In this document: positions 50,967 to 59,313 of the stretch, piece by piece
How the letters are laid out: the number at the start of each line of letters is the position of its first letter
Numbering within the stretch: position 1 is the first letter of the stretch
Assembly (NCBI GenBank): GCA_965230065.1
Contig: OZ245942.1
Location: 1,984,001 to 2,048,000, forward strand
Direction of reading: 5' to 3'
From: G965230065 sp965230065
GTDB lineage: Bacteria; Bacteroidota; Bacteroidia; Cytophagales; Cyclobacteriaceae
Length of the DNA: 64,000 nt
Notes under the pieces: generated by a model
What the model was told of the DNA's origin: nothing
What the model saw: the letters and a program-made list of their open reading frames with translations, nothing else
The model's database searches: none
Made by a program: the position numbers and the translations under genes

Positions 50967-52466
50967 TTACTTATTTGGGGGTAACATATCCGCTACAATT
51001 TTACCCGAAAGCAGGCATAAAGGAATGCCTCCTCCGGGATGCACGCTCCCCCCACAAAAATACAAGCCTTTGATTTTGCTGCTATAGTTGGCATGCCGTA
51101 AAAAGGCTGCGTATTTGTTGTTAGAACTATTACCATACAAAGCCCCTCGGGCCGAGGAAGTTTTTTGCTCTATCAATCTTGGATCAAGAATGGTTTCTGT
51201 TTCAATGAGTTTTGAAATATCCGTATGTAGCATCCGGCTTATTTTCTGAATAATAAACGTACGGGCCTTATCAATCAGCGCATCCCAGTCTTGTCCGGAG
51301 TTGTTGGGTACATTAATCATGGTAAACCAGTTTTCACAACCCTTCGGAGCGTCTTCCGGTTGGTATTTGGACGTGATATTGATATAAACCGTAGGGTCTT
51401 TATAAATATCCCGTTTTTGAAAAATGTGCTCAAACTCAGCCTTGTAATTTTCGCTAAAGAAAATATTGTGCAAATCCAGTTGCGGAAATTCTTTTCGGAT
51501 GCCCCAGTAAAAAATAAGGGCCGAGCTGGACTTAGGCTGATTAAGTAACTTTTTCGGTTGAAATGAAGTAGGAAGCAATTTTTTGTAAGTATTCACCATA
51601 TCCATATTGCTCACTACTTTATCAAAGTAATGTGTTTTTTCTTCTAACTGTATTCCTTTTACCTGCCGGTTTTCTACCAAAATTTTCTCAACTTTTGCAT
51701 TGAAATGAAAAGTAACGCCTAACCGTTGGGCAAGTTGAAAAAGGCTTTTTGTAATGGCATGCATACCTCCTTTCGGAAAAAACGCCCCGATGTTAAACTC
51801 CAGGTGCGGAATGATTTGCATGGTGGCCGGGGTTTGATAAGGGTCAGAGCCATTATATGTAGCATACCGGTTGAATAATTGCACTACTTTTGGGTCAGAG
51901 AATTGTTTAGTATTGGCCTCGTGCAACGTATTGAAAAAATTGAGCCTGGGCATGCGGGAGTAAGCCTTCAATGCCTTTTTATTCAAAAACGTTTGCCATT
52001 GGTGCAGGGAACGTTCCATGAACAATTCGCTGAGGGTTTCATACAAAAAAGCACTGTGCTGCAAGGCAGCAAGCACTTCTTCCTTTTTTACGGTGGTTTT
52101 ACCGGCTATTTCCACTGCAAACTTTTCCTTATCGGCATAGCCGGAAATGATGGCGCCATCTTCGTAAAAATATTCGCAGGTAACAGGAAGTCGCTGGTAT
52201 TGGAAATGGTCGGATGGGTTTTCTCCGGAAAGGTGAAAGAGTTCATTTACCAGGTGGGGCATTGTAAAAAGGGAAGGCCCGGCATCAAACCGGAATCCTT
52301 TTGACCGGATTTCAGAAAGCTTTCCGCCGGGGTAGGCATTGGCTTCAAAGATAGTAACCTTGTATCCTTTATTAGCTAAACGGATAGCCGAGGAAAGCCC
52401 CCCAATGCCAGCACCAATGATAGCTACGGAAGGCCTACCAGATACTTGAGTGGCTGATGGAATCAT
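50967..52466 (-). CDS. crtI: Phytoene-desaturase-type FAD oxidoreductase (CrtI-like)
   Basis: An FAD-binding amine oxidase of the phytoene desaturase family (499 residues): dinucleotide motif VAIIGAGIGGLSSAIRLANKGYKVTIFEA at the start, then YPGGKLSEIRSKGFRFDAGPSLF, and the C-terminal FCGGSVHPGGGIPLCLLSGKIVADML. It could desaturate phytoene or a related carotenoid. No crtB or crtZ gene is beside it, so its exact substrate is unsure. Followed 12 bp upstream by a TMEM220-like gene in the same direction. Confidence 0.88.
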   Translation of the reverse strand: MIPSATQVSGRPSVAIIGAGIGGLSSAIRLANKGYKVTIFEANAYPGGKLSEIRSKGFRFDAGPSLFTMPHLVNELFHLSGENPSDHFQYQRLPVTCEYFYEDGAIISGYADKEKFAVEIAGKTTVKKEEVLAALQHSAFLYETLSELFMERSLHQWQTFLNKKALKAYSRMPRLNFFNTLHEANTKQFSDPKVVQLFNRYATYNGSDPYQTPATMQIIPHLEFNIGAFFPKGGMHAITKSLFQLAQRLGVTFHFNAKVEKILVENRQVKGIQLEEKTHYFDKVVSNMDMVNTYKKLLPTSFQPKKLLNQPKSSSALIFYWGIRKEFPQLDLHNIFFSENYKAEFEHIFQKRDIYKDPTVYINITSKYQPEDAPKGCENWFTMINVPNNSGQDWDALIDKARTFIIQKISRMLHTDISKLIETETILDPRLIEQKTSSARGALYGNSSNNKYAAFLRHANYSSKIKGLYFCGGSVHPGGGIPLCLLSGKIVADMLPPNK

Positions 52467-52478
52467 ATACCTAATAAC

Positions 52479-52841
52479 CTACCTGTGCCGTTTTTGTTTC
52501 TGCCCCTTACGGTAAAGTACAAACATAGCCCCGAGTCCGAGCAATAACCCGATAGCTTCGCGGGCGCCTTCCACATACGGTCGGTCATCTGACATGGCAT
52601 CAATGCTATATCCGGATTGTATCCATTCAAAAATACTGGGGACCAGATAAATAAAATACAAAATGAAGATAATCATGGCCGGAATCAGCACCGTATTGTT
52701 AAAACGATCGTAGATCGCCAGGAATGACATCAGGGCTACAAAGCCGTATAAGATGGCCCAGATGTACCAGTCCTGGTCGTTGTACTGAAAGAAGGCAAAG
52801 GCACCAAATAGGAGTGTGAAAATGATATAGAGGATTTTCAT
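52479..52841 (-). CDS. TMEM220-family small membrane protein
   Basis: About four hydrophobic spans in 120 residues: ILYIIFTLLFGAFAFFQYNDQDWYIWAILYGFVALMSFLAI is the family signature (FQYNDPD..W). Start taken at ATG 52841, which removes a non-homologous N-terminal extension. It precedes the crtI-like gene on the same strand, 12 bp away. Function unknown. Confidence 0.82.
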   Translation of the reverse strand: MKILYIIFTLLFGAFAFFQYNDQDWYIWAILYGFVALMSFLAIYDRFNNTVLIPAMIIFILYFIYLVPSIFEWIQSGYSIDAMSDDRPYVEGAREAIGLLLGLGAMFVLYRKGQKQKRHR

Positions 52842-52944
52842 AGGATAAAATGGGTTAATTTTGATTACCAAATATAAAGAAAGCAAAAATATATTTGCTA
52901 CCCATCATTTAGCGTATTTACTTTAACGGTTCAAATATTATATA

Positions 52945-53466
52945 ATGAACTTTTTACAAACGCTAAGCAACAAAATTGACAACCTGAACGAAGCCGTAGG
53001 AAAAGGTGTGGCCTGGCTGAATACGCTTTTGGTACTACTGATTTGTTATGATGTAATTGCCCGGTATTTGTTCAACTCTACTTTTTCGGCCATTATTGAA
53101 CTGGAGTGGCATTTATTCGCTTTCATCTTTCTGGTAGGTGCGGCCTATGCGCTTAAACATGATAAGCATGTGCGGGTAGATGTATTCTATGCCAACTTTA
53201 CCGAAAAACAGCAAGCCTGGGTCAATTTGCTGGGCACCGTGTTCTTTCTGATTCCGTTTTGTCTCATCGTTATTTATACATCTATTCGGTTTACAGGCAA
53301 CGCTTTTGCCATCAATGAAGGCTCGCCCGATCCCGGTGGGCTGCCTGCCCGGTACGTTGTAAAAGCGGCCATTCCCATCGGTTTTACTTTACTATTATTG
53401 CAGGCAATTTCCCTTTTGATAAAATCATTGCTTACCCTTACCCATAAAAACACAGCGAATGGCTGA
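52945..53466 (+). CDS. dctQ: TRAP transporter small permease (DctQ-like)
   Basis: Four hydrophobic spans in 173 residues with DVIARYLFNSTFSAIIELEWHLFAFIFLVGAAYALKHDKHVRVDVFY, the DctQ signature. It pairs with DctM and overlaps its gene by 8 bp. No solute-binding DctP gene is next to it. Confidence 0.92.
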   Translation: MNFLQTLSNKIDNLNEAVGKGVAWLNTLLVLLICYDVIARYLFNSTFSAIIELEWHLFAFIFLVGAAYALKHDKHVRVDVFYANFTEKQQAWVNLLGTVFFLIPFCLIVIYTSIRFTGNAFAINEGSPDPGGLPARYVVKAAIPIGFTLLLLQAISLLIKSLLTLTHKNTANG

Positions 53467-54769
53467 AGCGCTCCCCATTATTCTGTTTGCACTTATTTTT
53501 ATTCTCATTCTTTTTGGCTATCCGGTGGCGTTTACCTTAGGAGGTATTTCCGTCATTTTTGGCCTGATTATTTTTGATGTAGACTTTTTTTATCTCCTCT
53601 CGTTGCGGATTTACGGCACGATGAACAACTATGTGCTGTTGGCAGTGCCCTTGTTCATTTACATGGGCATCATGCTGGAAAAGTCTGGCTTAGCCGAAAG
53701 TTTACTGGAAACCATGGCCTTGCTCTTCGGAAAATTTAGGGGAGGCCTGGCTATCTCTGTTGTTGTGGTAGGCGCTATGCTGGCAGCTTCCACAGGCATT
53801 GTGGGGGCGACTGTTATTACGATGGGGTTGATTAGCTTGCCCACCATGCTCAAGCGGGGTTACAGTGCCGAACTGGCAACGGGAACCATTGCTTCTTCCG
53901 GTACATTGGGGCAAATCATTCCCCCCTCTGTGGTTTTGGTACTCTTGGGATCTGTGCTCAATGTTTCCGTCGGGGATTTATTTGCAGCCGCCGTCATTCC
54001 GGGGGTTGGGTTGGTATTGTGCTACTTGCTGTACATTATTGGCATTTCCATCATCAAACCCGAACGTGCACCGGCCATGCCCGCCGAGGAAGTTGCAGCC
54101 TTTCGCACGAAGGGAATGGCACGGAAAGTATTCGGGGCTTTTGTGCTTCCTTTCTTACTGATTGTAGCCGTGTTAGGCTCTATTTTCGCCGGCATTGCTT
54201 CCCCTACTGAAGCCGCTGGAATTGGGGCATTTGGGGCTGCTTTGCTCACCATCTTTCAGGGCAGGTTCAATATGAAAGTTCTCAAAGAAGTGATGTATGA
54301 AACTACCCACCTCACCTGCATGGTGTTTATTATTTTGGTGGGGGCCACGGCTTTTGCCCTGGTCTTCAGGGGGCTGGGGGGCGACCGCTACATTACCGAG
54401 CTGATTGAAACGGCTAACCTTTCGCCCATGGGCTTTTTAGCCATTGTAATGGTGGTGGTTTTCATCGCTGGGTTTTTTATAGATTTTATCGAGATTATCT
54501 TCATCATTGTGCCCGTGGTGGCACCTATTTTTAATCAGATGGGCATCGATTTGGTATGGATTGGCATTTTGCTGGCCATGAACCTGCAAACCTCTTTTTT
54601 ATCACCCCCTTTTGGTTTTGCCCTTTTTTACCTGAAAGGTGTAGCCCCACCCGAAGTGAAAACCCAACACCTGTACCGGGGCATCATTCCTTTCATTATC
54701 ATTCAGGTAATATTTCTGGCATTGGTGATTATGTTCCCAGAGATGGTAACCGTTTTGTTATCGGATTAA
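53459..54769 (+). CDS. dctM: TRAP transporter large permease (DctM-like)
   Basis: A 436-residue polytopic protein with twelve or so spans of the DctM family: LLAVPLFIYMGIMLEKSGLAESLLETMALLFGK, GIVGATVITMGLISLPTMLKRGY, IIPPSVVLVLLGS and SPFGFALF-type (here SPPFGFALFYLKG). It moves organic acids with sodium, driven by a periplasmic binding protein that is not encoded here. Confidence 0.93.
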   Translation: MAEALPIILFALIFILILFGYPVAFTLGGISVIFGLIIFDVDFFYLLSLRIYGTMNNYVLLAVPLFIYMGIMLEKSGLAESLLETMALLFGKFRGGLAISVVVVGAMLAASTGIVGATVITMGLISLPTMLKRGYSAELATGTIASSGTLGQIIPPSVVLVLLGSVLNVSVGDLFAAAVIPGVGLVLCYLLYIIGISIIKPERAPAMPAEEVAAFRTKGMARKVFGAFVLPFLLIVAVLGSIFAGIASPTEAAGIGAFGAALLTIFQGRFNMKVLKEVMYETTHLTCMVFIILVGATAFALVFRGLGGDRYITELIETANLSPMGFLAIVMVVVFIAGFFIDFIEIIFIIVPVVAPIFNQMGIDLVWIGILLAMNLQTSFLSPPFGFALFYLKGVAPPEVKTQHLYRGIIPFIIIQVIFLALVIMFPEMVTVLLSD

Positions 54770-54861
54770 TTGTAAGGGAGCGGTTGTCGGTAGCGTTACA
54801 ATCTACTACAATAAGATTACCTATTTTTGGATAAACTAAGTAAAAACCAAACCCAAAGAAT

Positions 54862-55470
54862 GTGAAGGAGAAGTGTTTATTAATGATTTTTGTGAAAAAG
54901 CCGGAAGCAGGCAAAGTAAAAACCCGCCTGGCTGCTACCATAGGAAACGAAAAAGCATTGCAGGTATATATGCAGTTATTAGAGCGCACTCGGGAAGTTA
55001 CCCGGCCTATGCTTTGCCACAAAACCGTATATTATACTCCTGAAATTGTTGAAAAAGATTTTTTTGATGCATCACATTATCAGAAAGCATCACAGAGCAA
55101 CGGAGATTTGGGCCAGCGTATGCAAAAAGCTTTTGAAACTGCTTTTGCAGATGGATATGAAAAAGTATGCATTATCGGTAGTGATTGTTATGAGCTTGAC
55201 ACAAACATACTGAAAGAAGCATTTGCCCAACTTGACGAAAAAGATGTGGTGATAGGCCCTGCCACCGACGGAGGGTATTATTTGCTGGGGATGAAAAAAA
55301 TGCATTTTCAATTATTCCAAAACAAGCAATGGAGCACGGCTTCAGTATTTTCTTATACTTTGGATGATGTAAAAAAGGATGACCTCAGCTTTTTTCTGCT
55401 GCCTGAGCTAACCGATGTGGATGAGGAGGAAAATCTCATTACCCTTGAGCAACCCAGTGAAAAAGCATAA
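54862..55470 (+). CDS. TIGR04282/DUF2064-type glycosyltransferase-like protein
   Basis: A 202-residue nucleotidyl/glycosyltransferase-like domain: LLMIFVKKPEAGKVKTRLAATIG, QRMQKAFETAFADGYEKVCIIGSDCYELD, and VVIGPATDGGYYLLGM are the family motifs (arsenosugar biosynthesis-associated). Start is GTG at 54862, which keeps the first beta-strand; ATG 54883 would cut into it. Function in this organism unknown. Confidence 0.85.
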   Translation: MKEKCLLMIFVKKPEAGKVKTRLAATIGNEKALQVYMQLLERTREVTRPMLCHKTVYYTPEIVEKDFFDASHYQKASQSNGDLGQRMQKAFETAFADGYEKVCIIGSDCYELDTNILKEAFAQLDEKDVVIGPATDGGYYLLGMKKMHFQLFQNKQWSTASVFSYTLDDVKKDDLSFFLLPELTDVDEEENLITLEQPSEKA

Positions 55471-55519
55471 ACGCTTATCCGAATAGCTTTTTAAGACATT
55501 TTGTCATTTATTTATAAGA

Positions 55520-55566
55520 AGCCATTATTATTAATGCCATAATGTCATTAATAAGGGGCTTTTTTG
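55520..55566 (+). terminator. Strong rho-independent terminator
   Basis: AGCC...TTATTAATG pairs with CATTAATAA...GGCT around a 9-base loop, followed by TTTTTTG. It ends the DUF2064-type gene. Confidence 0.88.
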
Positions 55567-55662
55567 TCTCTAAAACCACCATGTTTTCTACTGGCATCCG
55601 GTTTGTAAATATGAGGATGTAAGTAAAAAAATTGAATCATAAACTAAAAAATATATAAAACA

Positions 55663-56115
55663 ATGACACTGATACGATATAAATCAAATCCGAATGACAT
55701 GTGGTTTCCTTCATTTTCAAATTTGTTCAACAACTTTCTTGAAGATGACCTGAATGGCCTGAAAACCAAAGCCTCAGTTACCTTACCAGCCGTAAATATC
55801 AAGGAAAGCGATGATGGCTTCCGGGTAGAACTGGCAGCCCCCGGCCTGGATAAGAAAGACTTCAAGATAGAAGTAGAAAACAATGTATTGAAGGTTTCTT
55901 CTCAAAAAGAAGAGAAAAAAGAGGAAAAAGCTGATGATGGTGGTTACTCAAAAAGAGAGTTCAGCTATCAATCATTCCAAAGGGCTTTTACGCTTCCGGA
56001 AACTGTGGATGCTGACAAAATTGAGGCTGCTTACAACGACGGCATTTTGTCACTTCATATTCCTAAGAAAGAAGAAGCCAAAGAAAAACCTGCAAGAACG
56101 ATTGCGGTTTCATAA
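55663..56115 (+). CDS. Small heat shock protein (Hsp20 family)
   Basis: An alpha-crystallin domain (about residues 40-140): VNIKESDDGFRVELAAPGLDKKDFKIEVENNVLKVSSQKEEKKEE, YQSFQRAFTLPETVDADKIEAAYNDGILSLHIPKKE with the A-x-x-x-n-GvL signature and a C-terminal IPKKE-type tail. It holds unfolded proteins as an ATP-free chaperone. 150 residues, flanked by terminators on both sides, so a single-gene unit. Confidence 0.95.
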   Translation: MTLIRYKSNPNDMWFPSFSNLFNNFLEDDLNGLKTKASVTLPAVNIKESDDGFRVELAAPGLDKKDFKIEVENNVLKVSSQKEEKKEEKADDGGYSKREFSYQSFQRAFTLPETVDADKIEAAYNDGILSLHIPKKEEAKEKPARTIAVS

Positions 56116-56139
56116 ATTTCCATAATTACATAATAATAG

Positions 56140-56167
56140 AGGGCAGTTATTCAATTGCCCTTTTTTT
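56140..56167 (+). terminator. Terminator of the hsp20 gene
   Basis: AGGGCA / TGCCCT stem with a 10-base loop, then TTTTTT. It starts 25 bp past the stop codon. Confidence 0.9.
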
Positions 56168-56352
56168 ATGCCCTGTGCGTTGCATTCATGGTGAATTTTA
56201 TTGTGTTAACGGAGGTTTTTTGGGGTTTGACAGAAATCTTAATTACCTTAAAATTATTCATATTATTTTTATGAAAGAATGTGCTTGCAACAATTAAGGT
56301 TGTAGGTATGTTCTCATATTTTCTACTTTTATCAAACCTAAAATTTGAAATC

Positions 56353-56760
56353 ATGGGCAAAACAATCACCGACATTGAAGGCATTGGGCCGGTTCACCAG
56401 AAGGAATTGGCAAAGGCTGGTATCAGATCAGTAAATAAGCTACTGGAAAAAGGTTGTACACGAAAAGGCAGAAAAGAAATAGCTGCGGCCAGTGGGGTAG
56501 ATGAAAAGCGGGTGTTAGATTGGGTAAACATGGCCGATCTTTTCCGCATCAAAGGAATTGCCACACAGTTCGCTGAATTGCTAAAAGCAGCCGGGGTAGA
56601 TACCGTAAAAGAACTGAGAAACCGGAATGCCGAGCATCTGCATGCCAAATTACTGGAAGTAAATGCAGCTAAAAAACTTACGCGGGTAGTACCCGGGCAA
56701 AAGCAGGTAGCAGGGTTTGTAGATCAGGCAAAGAAGTTAGACCCAATGGTAACTTATTAA
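56353..56760 (+). CDS. DUF4332 helix-hairpin-helix protein
   Basis: Repeated HhH-like segments: ITDIEGIGPVHQKELAKAGIRSVNKLLEKG and LFRIKGIATQFAELLKAAGVDTVKELRNR, the DUF4332 pattern. Non-sequence-specific DNA binding is possible but not shown. Start is ATG 56353 (MGKTITDIEG); the longer frame has no homology. 135 residues. Confidence 0.88.
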   Translation: MGKTITDIEGIGPVHQKELAKAGIRSVNKLLEKGCTRKGRKEIAAASGVDEKRVLDWVNMADLFRIKGIATQFAELLKAAGVDTVKELRNRNAEHLHAKLLEVNAAKKLTRVVPGQKQVAGFVDQAKKLDPMVTY

Positions 56761-56805
56761 GATTTTCATGGGGTATTTGGGTTTTGGCCCCCATAAAAGA
56801 TAGAA

Positions 56806-56825
56806 GCCTGTCCACACGGACAGGC
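56806..56825. terminator. GCCTGTCC hairpin between converging genes
   Basis: GCCTGTCC acac GGACAGGC is a perfect 8 bp stem between the DUF4332 gene and the converging YfiR-like gene. A weaker GGGG / CCCC stem lies just before it (56769-56792). T runs are short, so it may be a bidirectional terminator. Confidence 0.7.
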
Positions 56826-56878
56826 CCTATTCACACTATACAACCTAACCTAAATCTTAAATGTCTATTAATATTTTT

Positions 56879-57382
56879 TTAAATCACTACTGCCAGGCTC
56901 AATAAATTACTGCTGGCCTGCAATCCCGATTTATCCAGTGCATTTTTGTTGATTTTAAACTTCAGTTTAGAACCATCAATAAAGAAACTTACAGAAGCGC
57001 CCTCTGCAGCGAGGTCTTCTTCTGCTACTACCAGAACATCGGTTCCTCGGACTGCCTCCAAAATACCCTGTAGCTGCCCCGAATTAGATTTGGGCAAATA
57101 CAAGATTTGGCATTTTTTTGCTTCTGTTACACTGCTTATATTTTGTACCTGAATAGGCTTTCCTTTTACTTCTTTGTTTTGCAGGTTGGCTCCCAACTCT
57201 TTGGTGGCACTGCTTTCGTCCAAAACACCAATTACAAATGCACTGCCCTGGCTTTGCCAGTTGATGTATTTGGTGAAGTTATACATATAAATAGCTTCCA
57301 GTTTTTTGGTTGAAATTTGGGCATTGCTCTCAATAAAGAAAAGCAACGAAAATACGCCAATTAATAATACTACTCTTTTCAC
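56879..57382 (-). CDS. YfiR-like (DUF4154) periplasmic protein
   Basis: A signal peptide (MKRVVLLIGVFSLLFFIESNAQ, starting at GTG 57382) precedes the YfiR domain: KLEAIYMYNFTKYINW, then FVIGVLDESSATKELG, CQILYLPKSNSGQ, DVLVVAEEDLAAEGASVSFFIDGSKLKFKINKNALDKSGLQASSNLLSLA. YfiR proteins repress a diguanylate cyclase in Pseudomonas; here the partner is unknown. The GTG is chosen because earlier ATG codons give no recognisable signal peptide. Confidence 0.82.
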   Translation of the reverse strand: MKRVVLLIGVFSLLFFIESNAQISTKKLEAIYMYNFTKYINWQSQGSAFVIGVLDESSATKELGANLQNKEVKGKPIQVQNISSVTEAKKCQILYLPKSNSGQLQGILEAVRGTDVLVVAEEDLAAEGASVSFFIDGSKLKFKINKNALDKSGLQASSNLLSLAVVI

Positions 57383-57715
57383 GATAATACTTAAAGTTAA
57401 TTTCTTTTTAATGTGTCTGCTGTAGTACATAACTTCATCCGAATGTTTAGATAAAACATTAAATTCACATAGCTGACACAAAACTAACAGGCGGATGTTT
57501 CATTAACCCATGATGTTGAACGCTTATCGTACACATGTAATTTAAGGGCCTAATCCTACCAAATTTTAGCCTGGCAGAATGGTCTAAATCCTTAAAATTT
57601 TTCTTGAAAAATCGTGGCCTTGTGCCCTATCTATTATTTATTATCTTTACGAAGGTGTGCAGGAAAGCAATAATGAAGTGCGAAAATATGTCGTATGGAC
57701 AAAGAAGGGTATTTA

Positions 57716-57748
57716 ATAAAAAAGCCCTCCCGCAAAAGCAGGAAGGCT
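57716..57748 (-). terminator. Terminator of the tRNA-Phe gene
   Basis: AGCCTTCC / GGGAGGGCT-type stem (one mismatch) with loop TGCTTTTGC, followed on the minus strand by TTTTTTATT. It starts 2 bases after the tRNA discriminator base. Confidence 0.85.
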
Positions 57749-57749
57749 G

Positions 57750-57822
57750 TGGTGATGAGTGGACTCGAACCACCGACTCACGGATTTTCAGTCCGATGCT
57801 CTACCAACTGAGCTACATCACC
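57750..57822 (-). tRNA. tRNA-Phe (anticodon GAA)
   Basis: The minus strand reads GGTGATGTAGCTCAGTTGG at the 5' end, loop CTGAAAA carrying anticodon GAA, GGTTCGAGTCC as the T arm and a 7 bp acceptor stem GGTGATG/CATCACC with discriminator A. The 3' CCA is not encoded. A T-T mismatch tops the anticodon stem. Upstream of it (57823-57915) no other gene is seen. Confidence 0.93.
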
Positions 57823-57915
57823 CGGTAAAGAGGGTACAAAAGTAGATATTTTTCGCTGACTGCAAAAGGTTTTTTGATACATTTTCACGGAATGATACCC
57901 CGATAATTCATTGCT

Positions 57916-59244
57916 ATGGAGTTTATGTCACAAGTCGCTTTTATATTGGTGGCCGGAGTAGCTGCTTTTTTTCTGACAAAACGCATCCTGAGGATCAGAA
58001 AAAATATCAAAATGGGCCGTGAAATAGACCAGTCTGACCACCCTGCTGCCCGGTGGAAGAACATGTTGCTGATCGCCTTTGGGCAGAAAAAAATGTTCAA
58101 AAGGCCGCTGCCGGCCCTCATGCACCTGCTTATTTATGTAGGTTTTTTGGTTATTAACCTGGAGGTGTTGGAGTTTGTGCTGGATGGCATCTTTGGTACG
58201 CACCGGCTATTTGCGCCTTATTTGGGCGAGGTATATACCGTTGCTATCAATATTTTTGAGTTTTTGGCGGTAGCCGTTATTGTTGCCTGCGTGGTATTTC
58301 TGGTACGCAGGAATATAGTTGGGTTAAAACGTTTTTCAGGGCAGGAAATGACAAGCTGGCCCAAGCTGGATGCTAATTTAATATTAATTATAGAAATTGC
58401 CCTGATGCTGGCCATTCTTACCATGAATGCCACAGACCAGCTTTTACAGCAAAGAGGGGCGGAAGGGTATACCGTAACAGGCACTTTCTTTTTCAGCGCC
58501 CCGCTTATGCCCATTTTTGAAGGGATGAGCACCAATGCCCTCATTTTTACTGAACGCCTGGCCTGGTGGCTGCACATCATCGGTATTTTAGGGTTTGCCA
58601 TCTATATTACCTATTCCAAGCATTTGCACATATTCATGGCGTTTCCTAACACGTACTACGCCAAACTGGAACCTAGGGGAAAAATGATAAACATGCCGGA
58701 AGTAACCAAAGAAGTGCAACTGATGTTGGGTTTGCAAACCGATGGCGAAAATAACAATACTGAAGAAATAAGCCGGTTTGGTGCCAAAGACATCAACGAT
58801 CTCTCCTGGCCCGATCTCATGGGTGCGTATGCCTGTACCGAATGTGGCCGTTGTACCTCAGAATGCCCGGCAAATATGACTGGAAAAAAACTCTCTCCCC
58901 GAAAAATTATGATGGATACACGCGACCGTTCCGAAGAAGTAGGGCGCAGTTTGGCAAAAGGAGGAAAAGGGCTGGAAGACGGCAAAACCCTTCTGGACGA
59001 TTACATTACCCGTGAAGAGATAAACGCATGCACTGCCTGCAACGCATGTGTAGAAGCATGCCCTGTAAATATTGACCCCCTCACGATTATCTTACAAATG
59101 CGGCGGTACATTGCCATGGAAGAGGCTGCTTCCCCCACTTCTTGGAATGCCATGTTTTCTAACATTGAAACCAGTTTTTCTCCCTGGAAGTTTGCCCCCA
59201 CCGACCGCTTTAAGTGGGCAGATGAATTAAAAGATAAAAAGTAA
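57916..59244 (+). CDS. Membrane-bound iron-sulfur protein (HdrD/GlpC-like N-terminal part)
   Basis: Five or six hydrophobic spans in the first 250 residues are followed by two 4Fe-4S motifs, CTECGRCTSECP and CTACNACVEACP. It resembles the membrane-bound heterodisulfide-reductase/EtfD-like electron-transfer proteins of Bacteroidota. The CCG-domain subunit is encoded by the next gene 69 bp downstream; in some homologues the two are fused. It probably passes electrons to or from the quinone pool. Partner dehydrogenase not seen. Confidence 0.9.
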   Translation: MEFMSQVAFILVAGVAAFFLTKRILRIRKNIKMGREIDQSDHPAARWKNMLLIAFGQKKMFKRPLPALMHLLIYVGFLVINLEVLEFVLDGIFGTHRLFAPYLGEVYTVAINIFEFLAVAVIVACVVFLVRRNIVGLKRFSGQEMTSWPKLDANLILIIEIALMLAILTMNATDQLLQQRGAEGYTVTGTFFFSAPLMPIFEGMSTNALIFTERLAWWLHIIGILGFAIYITYSKHLHIFMAFPNTYYAKLEPRGKMINMPEVTKEVQLMLGLQTDGENNNTEEISRFGAKDINDLSWPDLMGAYACTECGRCTSECPANMTGKKLSPRKIMMDTRDRSEEVGRSLAKGGKGLEDGKTLLDDYITREEINACTACNACVEACPVNIDPLTIILQMRRYIAMEEAASPTSWNAMFSNIETSFSPWKFAPTDRFKWADELKDKK

Positions 59245-59255
59245 AGAGTTATTGG

Positions 59256-59298
59256 TTAATCGTTATTAGTTAATTGAACGATAACTAATAACGATTAA
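59256..59298. repeat. Perfect 17 bp palindrome of the TTAATCGTTATTAG family
   Basis: TTAATCGTTATTAGTTA and its exact complement flank a 9-base loop. Further TTATTGGTTAATCG and CGATTAACGA words lie on both sides. It fills the 69 bp gap between two electron-transfer genes of one operon. Relative at 26925-26976. Confidence 0.85.
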
Positions 59299-59313
59299 CG
59301 AAAAACAATAAAC

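Noticed and set aside
57604..57828. Small open frame covering the tRNA region
   Set aside because: It runs through tRNA-Phe and its terminator; the protein sequence is the translated tRNA.
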